Shown here: positions 7,471 to 16,053 of the stretch, in pieces
How the letters are laid out: every line of letters begins with the position of its first letter
How positions within the stretch are numbered: position 1 is the stretch's first letter
Assembly (NCBI GenBank): GCA_018223105.1
Contig: JAAEYY010000002.1
Location: 1-46,758 of the forward strand
DNA length: 46,758 bases
From: a bacterium
GTDB lineage: Bacteria > Bacteroidota > Bacteroidia > NS11-12g > UBA9320
Direction of reading: 5' to 3'
Notes under the pieces: generated by a model
The model's input: the letters and a program-made list of their open reading frames with translations, nothing else
Database searches by the model: none
Told to the model about the DNA's origin: nothing
Program-made: the position numbers and the translations under genes

Positions 7471-9288
7471 ATGTGTGGATTTGTTGGAGAATTTAATTCT
7501 GAGCATTTAGCCGAACCAATTTTTAAAGAATGGTTAGAAATTAGTAAACATCGAGGACCGGATGATTCAAGGCTTGTGCAAGAAGGCATGGTTCAATTTG
7601 GTTTTAATCGCTTATCTATTCAGGATTTAACCGATGCCGGTGCCCAACCTATGCGCTCTCCTTCAGGAAGGTTTCTAATAATGTTAAATGGTGAACTTTA
7701 TAATCACCTTAGTCTGAGAAAAAGTCTACCTGAGTATAACTATAAAGGGCATAGTGATACCGAAACGCTGTGTTGGGCAATTGATCAATGGGGGATAACT
7801 AAAGCTATATCATCTCTAGATGGGATGTTTGCCATTGCCATTTACGATCTAGAAAAGGAAGAACTTTTTCTTATACGTGATTTCGCAGGGATCAAACCCT
7901 TGTTTTACGGTACTATTGGTCATAAATTACTATTTAGTTCTCAATATGATCAATTAATGGCGCATCCATTGCTAAAAGATGCTCGAATCAATCAGGAAGT
8001 TCTCGGTGTATATCTCAGGTTTCATTATATGCCTGCTCCATTGGGCTTGTACGAAAACACAGCTCAAGTTTTACCGGGTGAAATGATCAGATTTACAAAG
8101 ACTGGATTTTCTAAAATGAGGTACTGGGAGCTGCCTACACAGGTTTCAGAGTCGATTTCTGATGAAAACAAGGCCTTGGAAGAAATAGATGAAACAATGT
8201 TGGAGGTAGTTCGAGACCAACTGATTGCAGATGTGCCTGTTGGTGCATTTTTAAGTGGAGGAGTAGATTCTCCACTAATCTGTGCTCAGATTACTAAATT
8301 GAACCCAAATTTAAAAGTTTTCAGTATTGGTTCTGATAGTGCAAAACACGATGAATCAGCATTGGCTATAAAGTATGCTCAGACCTTGAACTTAAAACAA
8401 AATTTGAAGAAGCTAGATCCAAAAATTGTTCTTGAATATTGGGATGAAGCCATTGAAGCTTTGCATGAACCTCTGGCCGATTTTAGTATTATACCTACCT
8501 ATATTGTGTCTAAACTAGCTAAGCAAGATGTTACCGTAGCATTGAGCGGAGATGGAGGTGATGAGTTGTTTTATGGTTATGATCGCTTTTGGAGTGTTGG
8601 AAAAAACATTTCATTTCAAGGCCTTCCTCACATTCTTAGAAAGGGACTTTATGGCATTGATAAAATTTGGAGCGGAAATCGGAATATAAATGATGTGATA
8701 TTAAGCGAAAATCAGTCATCAGCACATCAAAACCTACATTCCCGATTTAAATATAAAAATGTTAGTTCTGTTTTTCCTCATCTAGACGCTTCTAAAATTC
8801 CCTTGGATTGGACTACTTATTCCTATAATAACAGTAGCAATCCAAAGGAATTACTTCATAATATGAGACATGCTGAATTTTATGGTATGATGCAGAAGAC
8901 CTTGCGTAAGGTTGATCTAGCATCAATGCAAAACAGCCTTGAGGTTAGGGTGCCTCTGCTTCAAAAGAAGTTTATTGAGATGTCGTTAACAATTGATCAT
9001 CGTTTGAGTTATGATAAAGGCAATAAGAAGCAAATCCTTAAGACTCTATTGAAGAAATACATTCCAAATTATGAAGATGACGGTGTAAAACGAGGCTTTA
9101 ATGTCCCTTTAGGTGATTGGATAAGAAAAGATCTGAAATTAACATTTCAGGAACAAATTCTGGAAGGAAAACTACAAGATATAGGAATGAGCAGAGACGC
9201 TGCAGAATTGATGCTAAAAGAACATCATGAAGGCAAGGATCGAAAGTGGCCTTTGTTCACCTTATACGCATTAAGTAAGCAAATTTAA
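7471..9288 (+). CDS. asnB: Asparagine synthase (glutamine-hydrolysing), AsnB type
   Basis: A two-domain amidotransferase of 605 residues. The N-terminal Ntn glutaminase domain exposes Cys after Met removal (MCGFVGEF) and keeps KHRGPDDS, FGFNRLSIQD, NGELYNH and the SDTETL loop. The C-terminal ATP-pyrophosphatase domain has the PP-loop SGGVDS at 262-267 and LSGDGGDELFYGY further on. It could be ordinary asparagine synthetase. Its position inside a polysaccharide operon, followed by a second synthetase-only homologue, instead favours amidation of a sugar carboxylate, as proposed for WbpS-type O-antigen enzymes. That role is inferred. Confidence 0.9.
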   Translation: MCGFVGEFNSEHLAEPIFKEWLEISKHRGPDDSRLVQEGMVQFGFNRLSIQDLTDAGAQPMRSPSGRFLIMLNGELYNHLSLRKSLPEYNYKGHSDTETLCWAIDQWGITKAISSLDGMFAIAIYDLEKEELFLIRDFAGIKPLFYGTIGHKLLFSSQYDQLMAHPLLKDARINQEVLGVYLRFHYMPAPLGLYENTAQVLPGEMIRFTKTGFSKMRYWELPTQVSESISDENKALEEIDETMLEVVRDQLIADVPVGAFLSGGVDSPLICAQITKLNPNLKVFSIGSDSAKHDESALAIKYAQTLNLKQNLKKLDPKIVLEYWDEAIEALHEPLADFSIIPTYIVSKLAKQDVTVALSGDGGDELFYGYDRFWSVGKNISFQGLPHILRKGLYGIDKIWSGNRNINDVILSENQSSAHQNLHSRFKYKNVSSVFPHLDASKIPLDWTTYSYNNSSNPKELLHNMRHAEFYGMMQKTLRKVDLASMQNSLEVRVPLLQKKFIEMSLTIDHRLSYDKGNKKQILKTLLKKYIPNYEDDGVKRGFNVPLGDWIRKDLKLTFQEQILEGKLQDIGMSRDAAELMLKEHHEGKDRKWPLFTLYALSKQI

Positions 9289-9290
9289 AT

Positions 9291-9298
9291 AAGGAGGA
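9291..9298 (+). promoter_or_regulatory. Unusually strong Shine-Dalgarno sequence
   Basis: AAGGAGGA lies 5 bases before the ATG at 9304. It is a near-perfect complement to the 16S rRNA 3' end. The other starts I examined in the window lack such a site, as expected for Bacteroidota, which rely little on Shine-Dalgarno pairing. It fixes the start of the GT4 gene at 9304. The 15-base gap it occupies is one of the few non-overlapping junctions in the operon. Confidence 0.65.
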
Positions 9299-9303
9299 AA
9301 CTA

Positions 9304-10410
9304 ATGTCGAAGATTAAAATTTTATTTGCCATACCAAACTTTGATACTTGTGGAAGTGGAAAAGCAATGTTGAATATTGCATCTACCTTAGATAAAGATA
9401 AGTTTGAAGCACATATATTATGTAATCACGATCGCGGTGATTTTTTTAAAACTGTAAAGAACTCTGGTCTAAAAATACACGTTTTCCAGTATATACATCC
9501 GATCTCAATCAGCGGATTTTTTCGAATACTAAAAGTAGCAAGACTAATACGAAGTATTAATCCGGATATTGTTCATTCATTCAACTACGCTTCAGAATTT
9601 TCCGAAGGCTTGGCGGTTAGACTTGCTGGATCCAAATGGGTGTATACCAAGAAAAATATGGCATGGCAAAGCAAACGATGGAAGGTCCGAACTTGGCTTG
9701 CTAATGGTATAGTTGTTCAAAACACAGATATGATGAAAAACTTCTTTAATGGAGGTTCGGATGCAACTACACTTTGTCCTCGAGGAGTTAATATACCTGA
9801 GTTTAGAGATGAAACGAAGGCTGTTAATTTACAAGAGGAATTTGGAGTTTCTAAGGATGCAAGAGTGATAATGACTGTAGCAAACTTAAGACCGGGAAAG
9901 GGAGTTGAAACACTTCTGGAAGCATTTTTAAAGCTAAGAGCTAAAATTGAAGATATTCAACTTGTGATTGTTGGTGAAGACAAAAATATAACAGGAGATA
10001 ACATGAAAGCCGGTTTAAAAAATCATGAATTTGAAAAGGATGTATTCTTCACCGATCGCAGAACGGATATAGCCCAATTACTTAAAAGTGCAGATTATTT
10101 TGTCCTACCTTCACTGGCAAATTCTGAAGGTACGCCGGTAGCTTTGCTTGAAGCCATGTCTTCCGGTTTGCCGGTAATTGCCTCTGATATTGCAGGAATA
10201 CGAGATCAATTGGTTGATCTACCTAATCAGATGGTAGAACCGGGAAATGTAGATGAATTAGTTCAGAAATTAGAATCCTTGTTGTCACATGATAACGCAG
10301 AGCGTAAAAAGGTAATTGAGAAACAATATGAAGTTTTATATACCAAATTTTCCATTGAAAGGGAGATGAAAGATCACGCAGATTTCTATCTAAAACTAAT
10401 GAAAAAGTAG
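9304..10410 (+). CDS. Glycosyltransferase family 4 (GT-B)
   Basis: Retaining GT-B glycosyltransferase of 368 residues. The N-terminal part includes a glycine-rich GSGKAML turn near the acceptor site. The C-terminal donor domain has VANLRPGKGVETLLEAF, LVIVGEDKN and the nucleotide-sugar-binding EGTPVALLEAMSSGLPVIA block. The start is set by an exceptional Shine-Dalgarno sequence 5 bases upstream. The stop codon shares one base with the GTG start of the next gene. It presumably adds one sugar to the lipid-linked repeat unit at the cytoplasmic membrane face. The sugar is unknown. Confidence 0.9.
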   Translation: MSKIKILFAIPNFDTCGSGKAMLNIASTLDKDKFEAHILCNHDRGDFFKTVKNSGLKIHVFQYIHPISISGFFRILKVARLIRSINPDIVHSFNYASEFSEGLAVRLAGSKWVYTKKNMAWQSKRWKVRTWLANGIVVQNTDMMKNFFNGGSDATTLCPRGVNIPEFRDETKAVNLQEEFGVSKDARVIMTVANLRPGKGVETLLEAFLKLRAKIEDIQLVIVGEDKNITGDNMKAGLKNHEFEKDVFFTDRRTDIAQLLKSADYFVLPSLANSEGTPVALLEAMSSGLPVIASDIAGIRDQLVDLPNQMVEPGNVDELVQKLESLLSHDNAERKKVIEKQYEVLYTKFSIEREMKDHADFYLKLMKK

Positions 10411-11771
10411 TGTTAGAAGGTCAACCGGAATATCATTATCTGCCATTACAAGGTTTTCCCAAGGAAAAAGGAAAGACGTTAGATAAAGAAGCAATTTTAT
10501 ATTGGTTATCTACCGGATTTTTTCTTGAAAATGACTCTTTTTACAAAGAGGTTAAATGGAATGGTCTGGATTATAGTAGCAACATATGGAAGTACGAGCC
10601 GCTTGAAAGAAGTTTAGATGAGATAGTGGATGAATTTGCTGAGTTATTGCATTCAATAGTGTCTAAACAAACTCAGGGCCAGAGGGTTATGCTGGCTTTG
10701 TCGGGTGGTTTAGACAGCAGAACATTAGCTTCAGCAATACAAAATGTTGGTATTAAGAATACCTTCTGTTACAGCTACCAGTTTGAAAGTAGCTTTAATG
10801 AAACTAAATACGGCCGGAAAATAGCGTCGGAGATCAATGCTGATTACGAAGATTTTGTAATTCCGCGTTCATATCTATGGAACAAAATTGAGTCGGCGGC
10901 TAAAATTAATCAGTGTTATGCAGAGTTTACTCATCCTCGTCAGTTTGCAGTAATTGAAGAAATTCAAGCAAAAGGAGACTTGTTTTTACTTGGGCATTTA
11001 GGTGATTTGGTATTTGATGATATGGGGATTTCGGAAGAAGCTTCAGTGCAAGAACAGTTATTATCAATTAATAGAAAGGTGGTAAAGCAATCCGGATTAG
11101 AATTAGCGCAAGAGCTAAGCTCGCTCTGGGGGCTGGGAAAAGATTTTGAATCACGACTATCAGGCCGAATTGAGAAGATGTACGGTCGGATTAATATCCG
11201 AAATGTGAATGCCAGAATTAGAGCTTTTAAATCTCAATATTATGTGCCAAGATGGACCAACACTAATATGGCATTCTTTACTCATTTCAAACCCTGTGTA
11301 ATACCATACTATGATGACTCAATGTGCGAGTTTGTGATGAAAGTACCGGAACACTATTTAGCGGATCGTCAAATTCAAATAGAGTACCTAAAGAAGTACG
11401 CTCCTAATTTGGCGCAAATTGAATGGCAGAGTAAGGCTCCGTATAATCTCTACAATTTCCAAAAGCACAAAACTATTCAGCACCTTCCATTTAGAGTGCG
11501 AAATAAAGTGGCTCGAAGTATGAAGAAATTTGTAGGCGGATCAACAATTGTACAAAGAAACTGGGAGAATCAATTTATAGGTGAACATAATGAGCAACAA
11601 CTTAGGAAGTGGTTGCTGAACAATGCTGATTTCAATAAACTTGTACCTCAGGAAATAGTGTTAAAGTATCTAGATCTTTTCAAAAATCAAGGGGCAGTAA
11701 AGTACAGCCATTCAATTAGCATGCTTCTAACATTAAGTGTTTTTTGTAAACAAAACAACATTGCAGAATAG
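10410..11771 (+). CDS. Asparagine-synthase-like amidotransferase lacking an active glutaminase domain
   Basis: A 453-residue protein with the asparagine synthetase ATP-pyrophosphatase domain. The PP-loop LALSGGLDSRT carries SGGLDS at residues 98-103, and GHLGDLVFDD lies further on. It lacks the Cys1 glutaminase domain; the roughly 95 residues before the PP-loop look like a remnant of that domain without the catalytic Cys. It may use free ammonia, take ammonia from the AsnB at 7471, or act on a different amine donor. The GTG start at 10410 overlaps the previous stop by one base. Family members occur in glycan and peptide-modification loci; amidation of a uronic acid is my inference. Confidence 0.78.
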   Translation: MLEGQPEYHYLPLQGFPKEKGKTLDKEAILYWLSTGFFLENDSFYKEVKWNGLDYSSNIWKYEPLERSLDEIVDEFAELLHSIVSKQTQGQRVMLALSGGLDSRTLASAIQNVGIKNTFCYSYQFESSFNETKYGRKIASEINADYEDFVIPRSYLWNKIESAAKINQCYAEFTHPRQFAVIEEIQAKGDLFLLGHLGDLVFDDMGISEEASVQEQLLSINRKVVKQSGLELAQELSSLWGLGKDFESRLSGRIEKMYGRINIRNVNARIRAFKSQYYVPRWTNTNMAFFTHFKPCVIPYYDDSMCEFVMKVPEHYLADRQIQIEYLKKYAPNLAQIEWQSKAPYNLYNFQKHKTIQHLPFRVRNKVARSMKKFVGGSTIVQRNWENQFIGEHNEQQLRKWLLNNADFNKLVPQEIVLKYLDLFKNQGAVKYSHSISMLLTLSVFCKQNNIAE

Positions 11772-12936
11772 AGTAGCAATTTACTCAGGAGAGATTCCCT
11801 CAACTACATTCATTGAAAGTTTGATTCGGACAGTTAACCCAAATTTCAAGGTCTTGTTATTTGGAGTGAAAAAACAGAGTTTTAACTATCCTGAGAATGT
11901 TGAGGTTCATATCCTGCCAAGTGCAATGTTGACGAAGTTTTTATTGAGTTTATGGTTTAGAATTAAGATCAGAATATCAACGCCTGAGCACTTTGTCAAA
12001 TTGAATCAACTCATTAATTTTAGAGCTACTTCTTTTTCAGGGAGGGTGCATCTCTGGGCTAAATATGGTGCGGTGGTTGTTAATTTACCGTGTATCTTTC
12101 ATTTACAATGGGGTAAATCTTTGTCCGAGTGGTTCTTTCTTAAAGAGACTTTTAATGTGAGAATCATGTTGAGTTTACGAGGTGCACATATAAACTATTC
12201 GCCAATTGCTGATTCTTCGCTAGCAAAGGAATACAAGACCTATTTCCCAAAGGTGGACGCTTTTCATGCAGTCTCAAATGCCATTAAAAAGGAAGCCTTA
12301 AAGTACGGTGCAGATTCAGCGAAAATTAAAGTTATTTATACCACAATAGATGCTAACAAATTAAGTAAGAGAAAGACTGACTATAGTATCAAAAACACAG
12401 TTCAAATACTTTCTGTTGGTCGGTTTCACTGGAAAAAAGGGTATCACTATAGTTTACTTGCTATTTCTAAGCTTGTTGAGAAAGGGTATAAACTTAGATA
12501 TGATATAGTAGCCGGTGATCCAAATGAAGAATTACTTTACATGATAAATGACTTGAAATTGAATAATTATGTAAAGATTCACCCGAAACTAAAACACAAT
12601 GAAGTTTTGGACTTAATGGTTAATTCAGATGTATTTTTACTTCCAAGCGTTGAAGAGGGAATTGCTAATGTGGTAGTTGAATCTATGGCTGTAGGTTTGC
12701 CTGTAATATCGAGTAATTGCGGTGGAATGGAAGAGGCAATAGAAGATATGAAATCCGGTTTCATTTTTAACCTTAGAGAAGTAAAAGAAATAGCTGAAAA
12801 GCTTGAATACTTCATTACATTATCAAGCAATCAACGTCGTACAATTGCACAAGAAGCATCTGGTCAGTTTGAACGATTATTCAGTAGTTCAAATTATACA
12901 AACGACATGTGTAACCTATATAAATCAATACTTTGA
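11737..12936 (+). CDS. Glycosyltransferase family 4
   Basis: A GT-B glycosyltransferase of about 399 residues. The C-terminal donor domain contains VGRFHWKKGYHY and the EEGIANVVVESMAVGLPVISSN block with a GGMEEA loop. A basic hydrophobic stretch near residues 65-80 suggests membrane association. The start is uncertain. GTG at 11737 overlaps the previous gene by 35 bases. TTG at 11761 would give a protein beginning MQNRVAIYSGEIP and overlap by only 11 bases, which suits the operon style better. The gene shares the HWKKG motif with its downstream neighbour, hinting at related donors. Confidence 0.85.
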   Translation: MFFVNKTTLQNRVAIYSGEIPSTTFIESLIRTVNPNFKVLLFGVKKQSFNYPENVEVHILPSAMLTKFLLSLWFRIKIRISTPEHFVKLNQLINFRATSFSGRVHLWAKYGAVVVNLPCIFHLQWGKSLSEWFFLKETFNVRIMLSLRGAHINYSPIADSSLAKEYKTYFPKVDAFHAVSNAIKKEALKYGADSAKIKVIYTTIDANKLSKRKTDYSIKNTVQILSVGRFHWKKGYHYSLLAISKLVEKGYKLRYDIVAGDPNEELLYMINDLKLNNYVKIHPKLKHNEVLDLMVNSDVFLLPSVEEGIANVVVESMAVGLPVISSNCGGMEEAIEDMKSGFIFNLREVKEIAEKLEYFITLSSNQRRTIAQEASGQFERLFSSSNYTNDMCNLYKSIL

Positions 12937-14102
12937 AAGTAGGTCTGGTACTTCCTTCATTTCCAAGTTATTCGGAGACCTTTTTTTATTCTAAGATTAA
13001 AGGTCTTCAAGAGAGTGGAATTGATGTGGTGGTTTTTTCATCAGGGAATACCAATGGGTTTGATTTATGTGAATATAAGATATTACCGGGTCAAAAGAAC
13101 CGTATTCTTATAATACTCAGTAGCCTCATATACCTACTGAAGGGGATCGTGATAAGTCCGGTAAGAGTTTTGAGTTTTATTAGTTTAGAGCGGAAATCCG
13201 GAAGAAATTTCTTAACTGCTCTTAAGAACACTGCTTTAAATATGCCTATCTTAATTTCAGAAATTGATTGGCTTCATTTTGGCTTTACAACAATGTCTAT
13301 AGGGAGGGAAAATTTAGCCGGAGCAATTAAGGCAAGAAGTGCTACTAGCTTCAGAGGCTTTGATATTTGCATATATCCATTGAAACATCCCAATGCTTAC
13401 CATCTTTTATGGCAACGGTTAGATAAAGTACATACAATTTCAGATGATTTACTTCATCAGGCCTATGACTTAGGGCTTTCTCCTGAAACGCCAATAGAAA
13501 AAATTACACCGGCAATTGATATTCAAAGGTTCTACAATGTACCTCGAACATTCGATAATAAAAAAACATGGTCTATTATCACAGTTGCCAGGTTGCACTG
13601 GAAAAAGGGAATTGAAGACACATTACAAGGCCTTAGTTTGTTGAAAAAGGAGGGAGTTGAGTTTAAATATTCTATTATTGGCGACGGAACTGAATTAGAA
13701 AGGCTGAAGTTTGCAGTTCATCAATTTGGATTGAATAATGAGGTGGTATTTTTTGGGAAACGCTCACATAAAGAAGTGATTCAGATGCTTAAAGAGTCGG
13801 ATATTTGTATTCAATACAGCATATCTGAAGGGTTTTGCAATGCTATTTTAGAAGCACAAGCTATGAACTTATTATGTGTGGTTTCTAATGCCGAAGGACT
13901 ACCTGAAAATATCTTAGATGGCAAAACAGGTTGGGTGGTATCTAAATACGATCCAGAAAAACTTAAAAATACTTTATTGAAAATTGTAAATTCCACCCCG
14001 GAAAAATTGCATAGAATTACCCATAATGCAAGAGAAAGGATTGAGCAGAAATTTAACCTCGAGCAGCAAAAAAATAAGTTTAAGGAGTTTTACTTAAATT
14101 AA
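12933..14102 (+). CDS. Glycosyltransferase family 4 (WcaL-like)
   Basis: A GT-B glycosyltransferase of 389 residues. The N-terminus LVLPSFPSYSETFFYSKI resembles the SETF motif of colanic-acid WcaL-type enzymes. The donor domain has ARLHWKKGIEDTLQGL, IIGDGTELERL and SEGFCNAILEAQAMNLLCVVSN. It begins with TTG at 12933, overlapping the previous stop (TTGA), and is followed after 2 bases by a methyltransferase. It resembles the preceding GT and the GT at 27486 in its motifs. The linkage formed is unknown. Confidence 0.87.
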   Translation: MKVGLVLPSFPSYSETFFYSKIKGLQESGIDVVVFSSGNTNGFDLCEYKILPGQKNRILIILSSLIYLLKGIVISPVRVLSFISLERKSGRNFLTALKNTALNMPILISEIDWLHFGFTTMSIGRENLAGAIKARSATSFRGFDICIYPLKHPNAYHLLWQRLDKVHTISDDLLHQAYDLGLSPETPIEKITPAIDIQRFYNVPRTFDNKKTWSIITVARLHWKKGIEDTLQGLSLLKKEGVEFKYSIIGDGTELERLKFAVHQFGLNNEVVFFGKRSHKEVIQMLKESDICIQYSISEGFCNAILEAQAMNLLCVVSNAEGLPENILDGKTGWVVSKYDPEKLKNTLLKIVNSTPEKLHRITHNARERIEQKFNLEQQKNKFKEFYLN

Positions 14103-14104
14103 TA

Positions 14105-14908
14105 ATGTCTACCACTAAAATAAATCCGGGTTCATTTACTTCTTTTAAGATTAAGACACCTCGAAGTATTATTTACTCTGTAAAAAGAAAGATTAAAGGT
14201 AGACAGTACAGAGCAGCATTAAGAACTGTATTAACGGATGGTATAAATTATATTAATCGCAATAAATACAAGACAGGAACAAATTACTTTTGTCCTGTCT
14301 GCAATAACCAAGTAGGTGGCTTCGCTCATTTATCTAATGAACTTCGATTTAGTTGGAACTCAGTTTGTATTAAATGTTCTTCTAGGTCCAGGCATCGGGG
14401 TTTGATTTATGCTTATAAGAAAGCCTTAGATAGTCTAAATAATAATCAAAAAATCCTTCACTTTGCTCCGGAACCAATATTTTATCCTCTTATAGAATCG
14501 TATCAGGTTGATTATAAAACAACTGATTTTTTTCTTCAAGATGTGGATTATCCCAATGAAGATATTCAAGCCCTTTCATTTAGCGACAATAGCTTTGACT
14601 TATTACTATGCAATCATGTTATTGAACATGTTGAAAATGATAGAAAAGCTGTACAAGAAATGTATCGGATACTTAATCCCGGTGGAACAGCTCTAATTAC
14701 TGTTCCGGGTGACTTCAAACGTAAAAATACCATCTATTTCGAGCATTTGAAATTTAATGGCCATTATAGGGATTATGGTTTGGACTTTTTAAATCTATTG
14801 AAACAAGAATTTGATGATAGTGAGATGGTAAATCTTGATCAATATGACGATGGAAGAAAGGGGATTAAAAAGAATGAGATGCTGTTTATTGCAAGTAAGC
14901 TTAAATGA
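14105..14908 (+). CDS. Class I SAM-dependent methyltransferase with N-terminal zinc ribbon
   Basis: A 267-residue methyltransferase. A four-cysteine zinc-ribbon-like element is visible (Cys63, Cys66, Cys88, Cys91 in CPVC and CIKC). A Methyltransf_11 core follows: LHFAPEP, DNSFDLLLCNHVIEHVEND, then ILNPGGTALITVPG. The SAM-binding loop is of the FAPEP variety instead of the classical GxGxG. It presumably methylates a sugar hydroxyl or an assembled glycan, since it sits amid glycosyltransferases. The operon has one of its largest gaps (47 bases, no obvious promoter) immediately after it. Confidence 0.85.
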   Translation: MSTTKINPGSFTSFKIKTPRSIIYSVKRKIKGRQYRAALRTVLTDGINYINRNKYKTGTNYFCPVCNNQVGGFAHLSNELRFSWNSVCIKCSSRSRHRGLIYAYKKALDSLNNNQKILHFAPEPIFYPLIESYQVDYKTTDFFLQDVDYPNEDIQALSFSDNSFDLLLCNHVIEHVENDRKAVQEMYRILNPGGTALITVPGDFKRKNTIYFEHLKFNGHYRDYGLDFLNLLKQEFDDSEMVNLDQYDDGRKGIKKNEMLFIASKLK

Positions 14909-14955
14909 AATTGATACAAAAAGTTTAATAAAGAGATATAAAGAACATAGAAACT

Positions 14956-16017
14956 ATGAAAACAGTAATAATAACAGGCTCAAGCGGACTCATTGGCGGT
15001 GAAGCAGTTGAATTCTTCGCAGCTAAAGCCGAAAAGGTAATTGGCATCGATAATAATCTTCGTAAGTACTTCTTCGGAGAAAATGGTGATACCACATGGA
15101 ACCGATCAAGACTGGAGGAAAAACACGATAATTTTGAGGTTAAGAATATTGATATTAGAAACTATGACGAACTTGAAGTTTTATTCAAGGAACACAGTTC
15201 TGATATAGATTTAATTGTGCATACAGCAGCTCAACCTAGTCATGACTGGGCAGCGAATGAACCGATTACTGATTTTACAGTTAATGCAAACGGTACACTT
15301 AATTTGTTGGAATTAAACAGATTGCATGCTCCACAAGCAGTATTTATTTTTACATCAACCAACAAAGTGTACGGTGATACACCAAATAGATTACCTCTGG
15401 TTGAGTTGGAAGATCGTTGGGAAATAGCTGAAGACCATAAATATTTTAAAAATGGTATTGACGAATTGATGAGCATAGATCATACTAAACACTCTCTTTT
15501 TGGAGCATCAAAAGTGGCTGCAGACGTATTAGTTCAAGAGTATGGCCGATACTTCAATATGAAAACCGGAGTATTTAGAGGAGGATGTCTAACCGGTCCT
15601 AACCACTCAGGAGCTCAACTGCACGGATTTTTGTCATACTTGATGCGATGCGGTATAACGGGAGATCATTATACTGTATTTGGTTATAAAGGAAAACAAG
15701 TAAGAGATAATATTCACAGCTTTGATCTTGTAAATATGTTCTGGCATTTCTATCAAAATCCACGTCCTGGAGAAGTTTATAATGCAGGTGGTGGAAGACA
15801 TGCCAATTGCTCCATGCTGGAAGCGATAAAGGCCATAGAAAAAATTACGGGGAATAAAATGAATTATTCTTACAGCGAAACAAATAGAATTGGAGATCAC
15901 ATCTGGTGGATTAGCGATTTATCTAAATTTAAATCTCATTACCCGGATTGGAACTGGACCTATAATTTGGAACAAACCTTGGAAGAAATGTACAATAGTA
16001 TGCTTGCTAGAGCATAA
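14956..16017 (+). CDS. NAD-dependent sugar epimerase, CDP-paratose/tyvelose 2-epimerase-like SDR
   Basis: An extended SDR of 353 residues. The Rossmann loop is GSSGLIGG (residues 8-15). A TSTNKVYG active-site strand follows, and a [12 protein letters not shown] segment is typical of the CDP-paratose 2-epimerase (RfbE) subgroup. It should epimerise a nucleotide sugar for the polysaccharide. One oddity: the position normally held by the catalytic Tyr of YxxxK is Phe182 (LFGASK, Lys186 kept; codon 15499-15501). RfbE-type enzymes oxidise C2, and some relatives may share this change. Substrate and mechanism are therefore open. Confidence 0.85.
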   Translation: MKTVIITGSSGLIGGEAVEFFAAKAEKVIGIDNNLRKYFFGENGDTTWNRSRLEEKHDNFEVKNIDIRNYDELEVLFKEHSSDIDLIVHTAAQPSHDWAANEPITDFTVNANGTLNLLELNRLHAPQAVFIFTSTNKVYGDTPNRLPLVELEDRWEIAEDHKYFKNGIDELMSIDHTKHSLFGASKVAADVLVQEYGRYFNMKTGVFRGGCLTGPNHSGAQLHGFLSYLMRCGITGDHYTVFGYKGKQVRDNIHSFDLVNMFWHFYQNPRPGEVYNAGGGRHANCSMLEAIKAIEKITGNKMNYSYSETNRIGDHIWWISDLSKFKSHYPDWNWTYNLEQTLEEMYNSMLARA

Positions 16018-16053
16018 CTAATCCGGCTGCCTATAGCTAGGTCATAATACTAA

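Noticed and set aside
11737..11771. Possible frameshift joining the synthetase-like gene and the next GT
   Set aside because: Each protein has its own complete domain, and the overlap is of the size seen at wzy/GT (35 bases).
14909..14955. Internal promoter in the largest gap of the operon
   Set aside because: The sequence is AT-rich but has no TTTG core in the needed context.
16018..16053. Possible promoter or hairpin in the 36-base gap before the exostosin gene
   Set aside because: No TAnnTTTG match and only a 4-bp stem (CCTA/TAGG).
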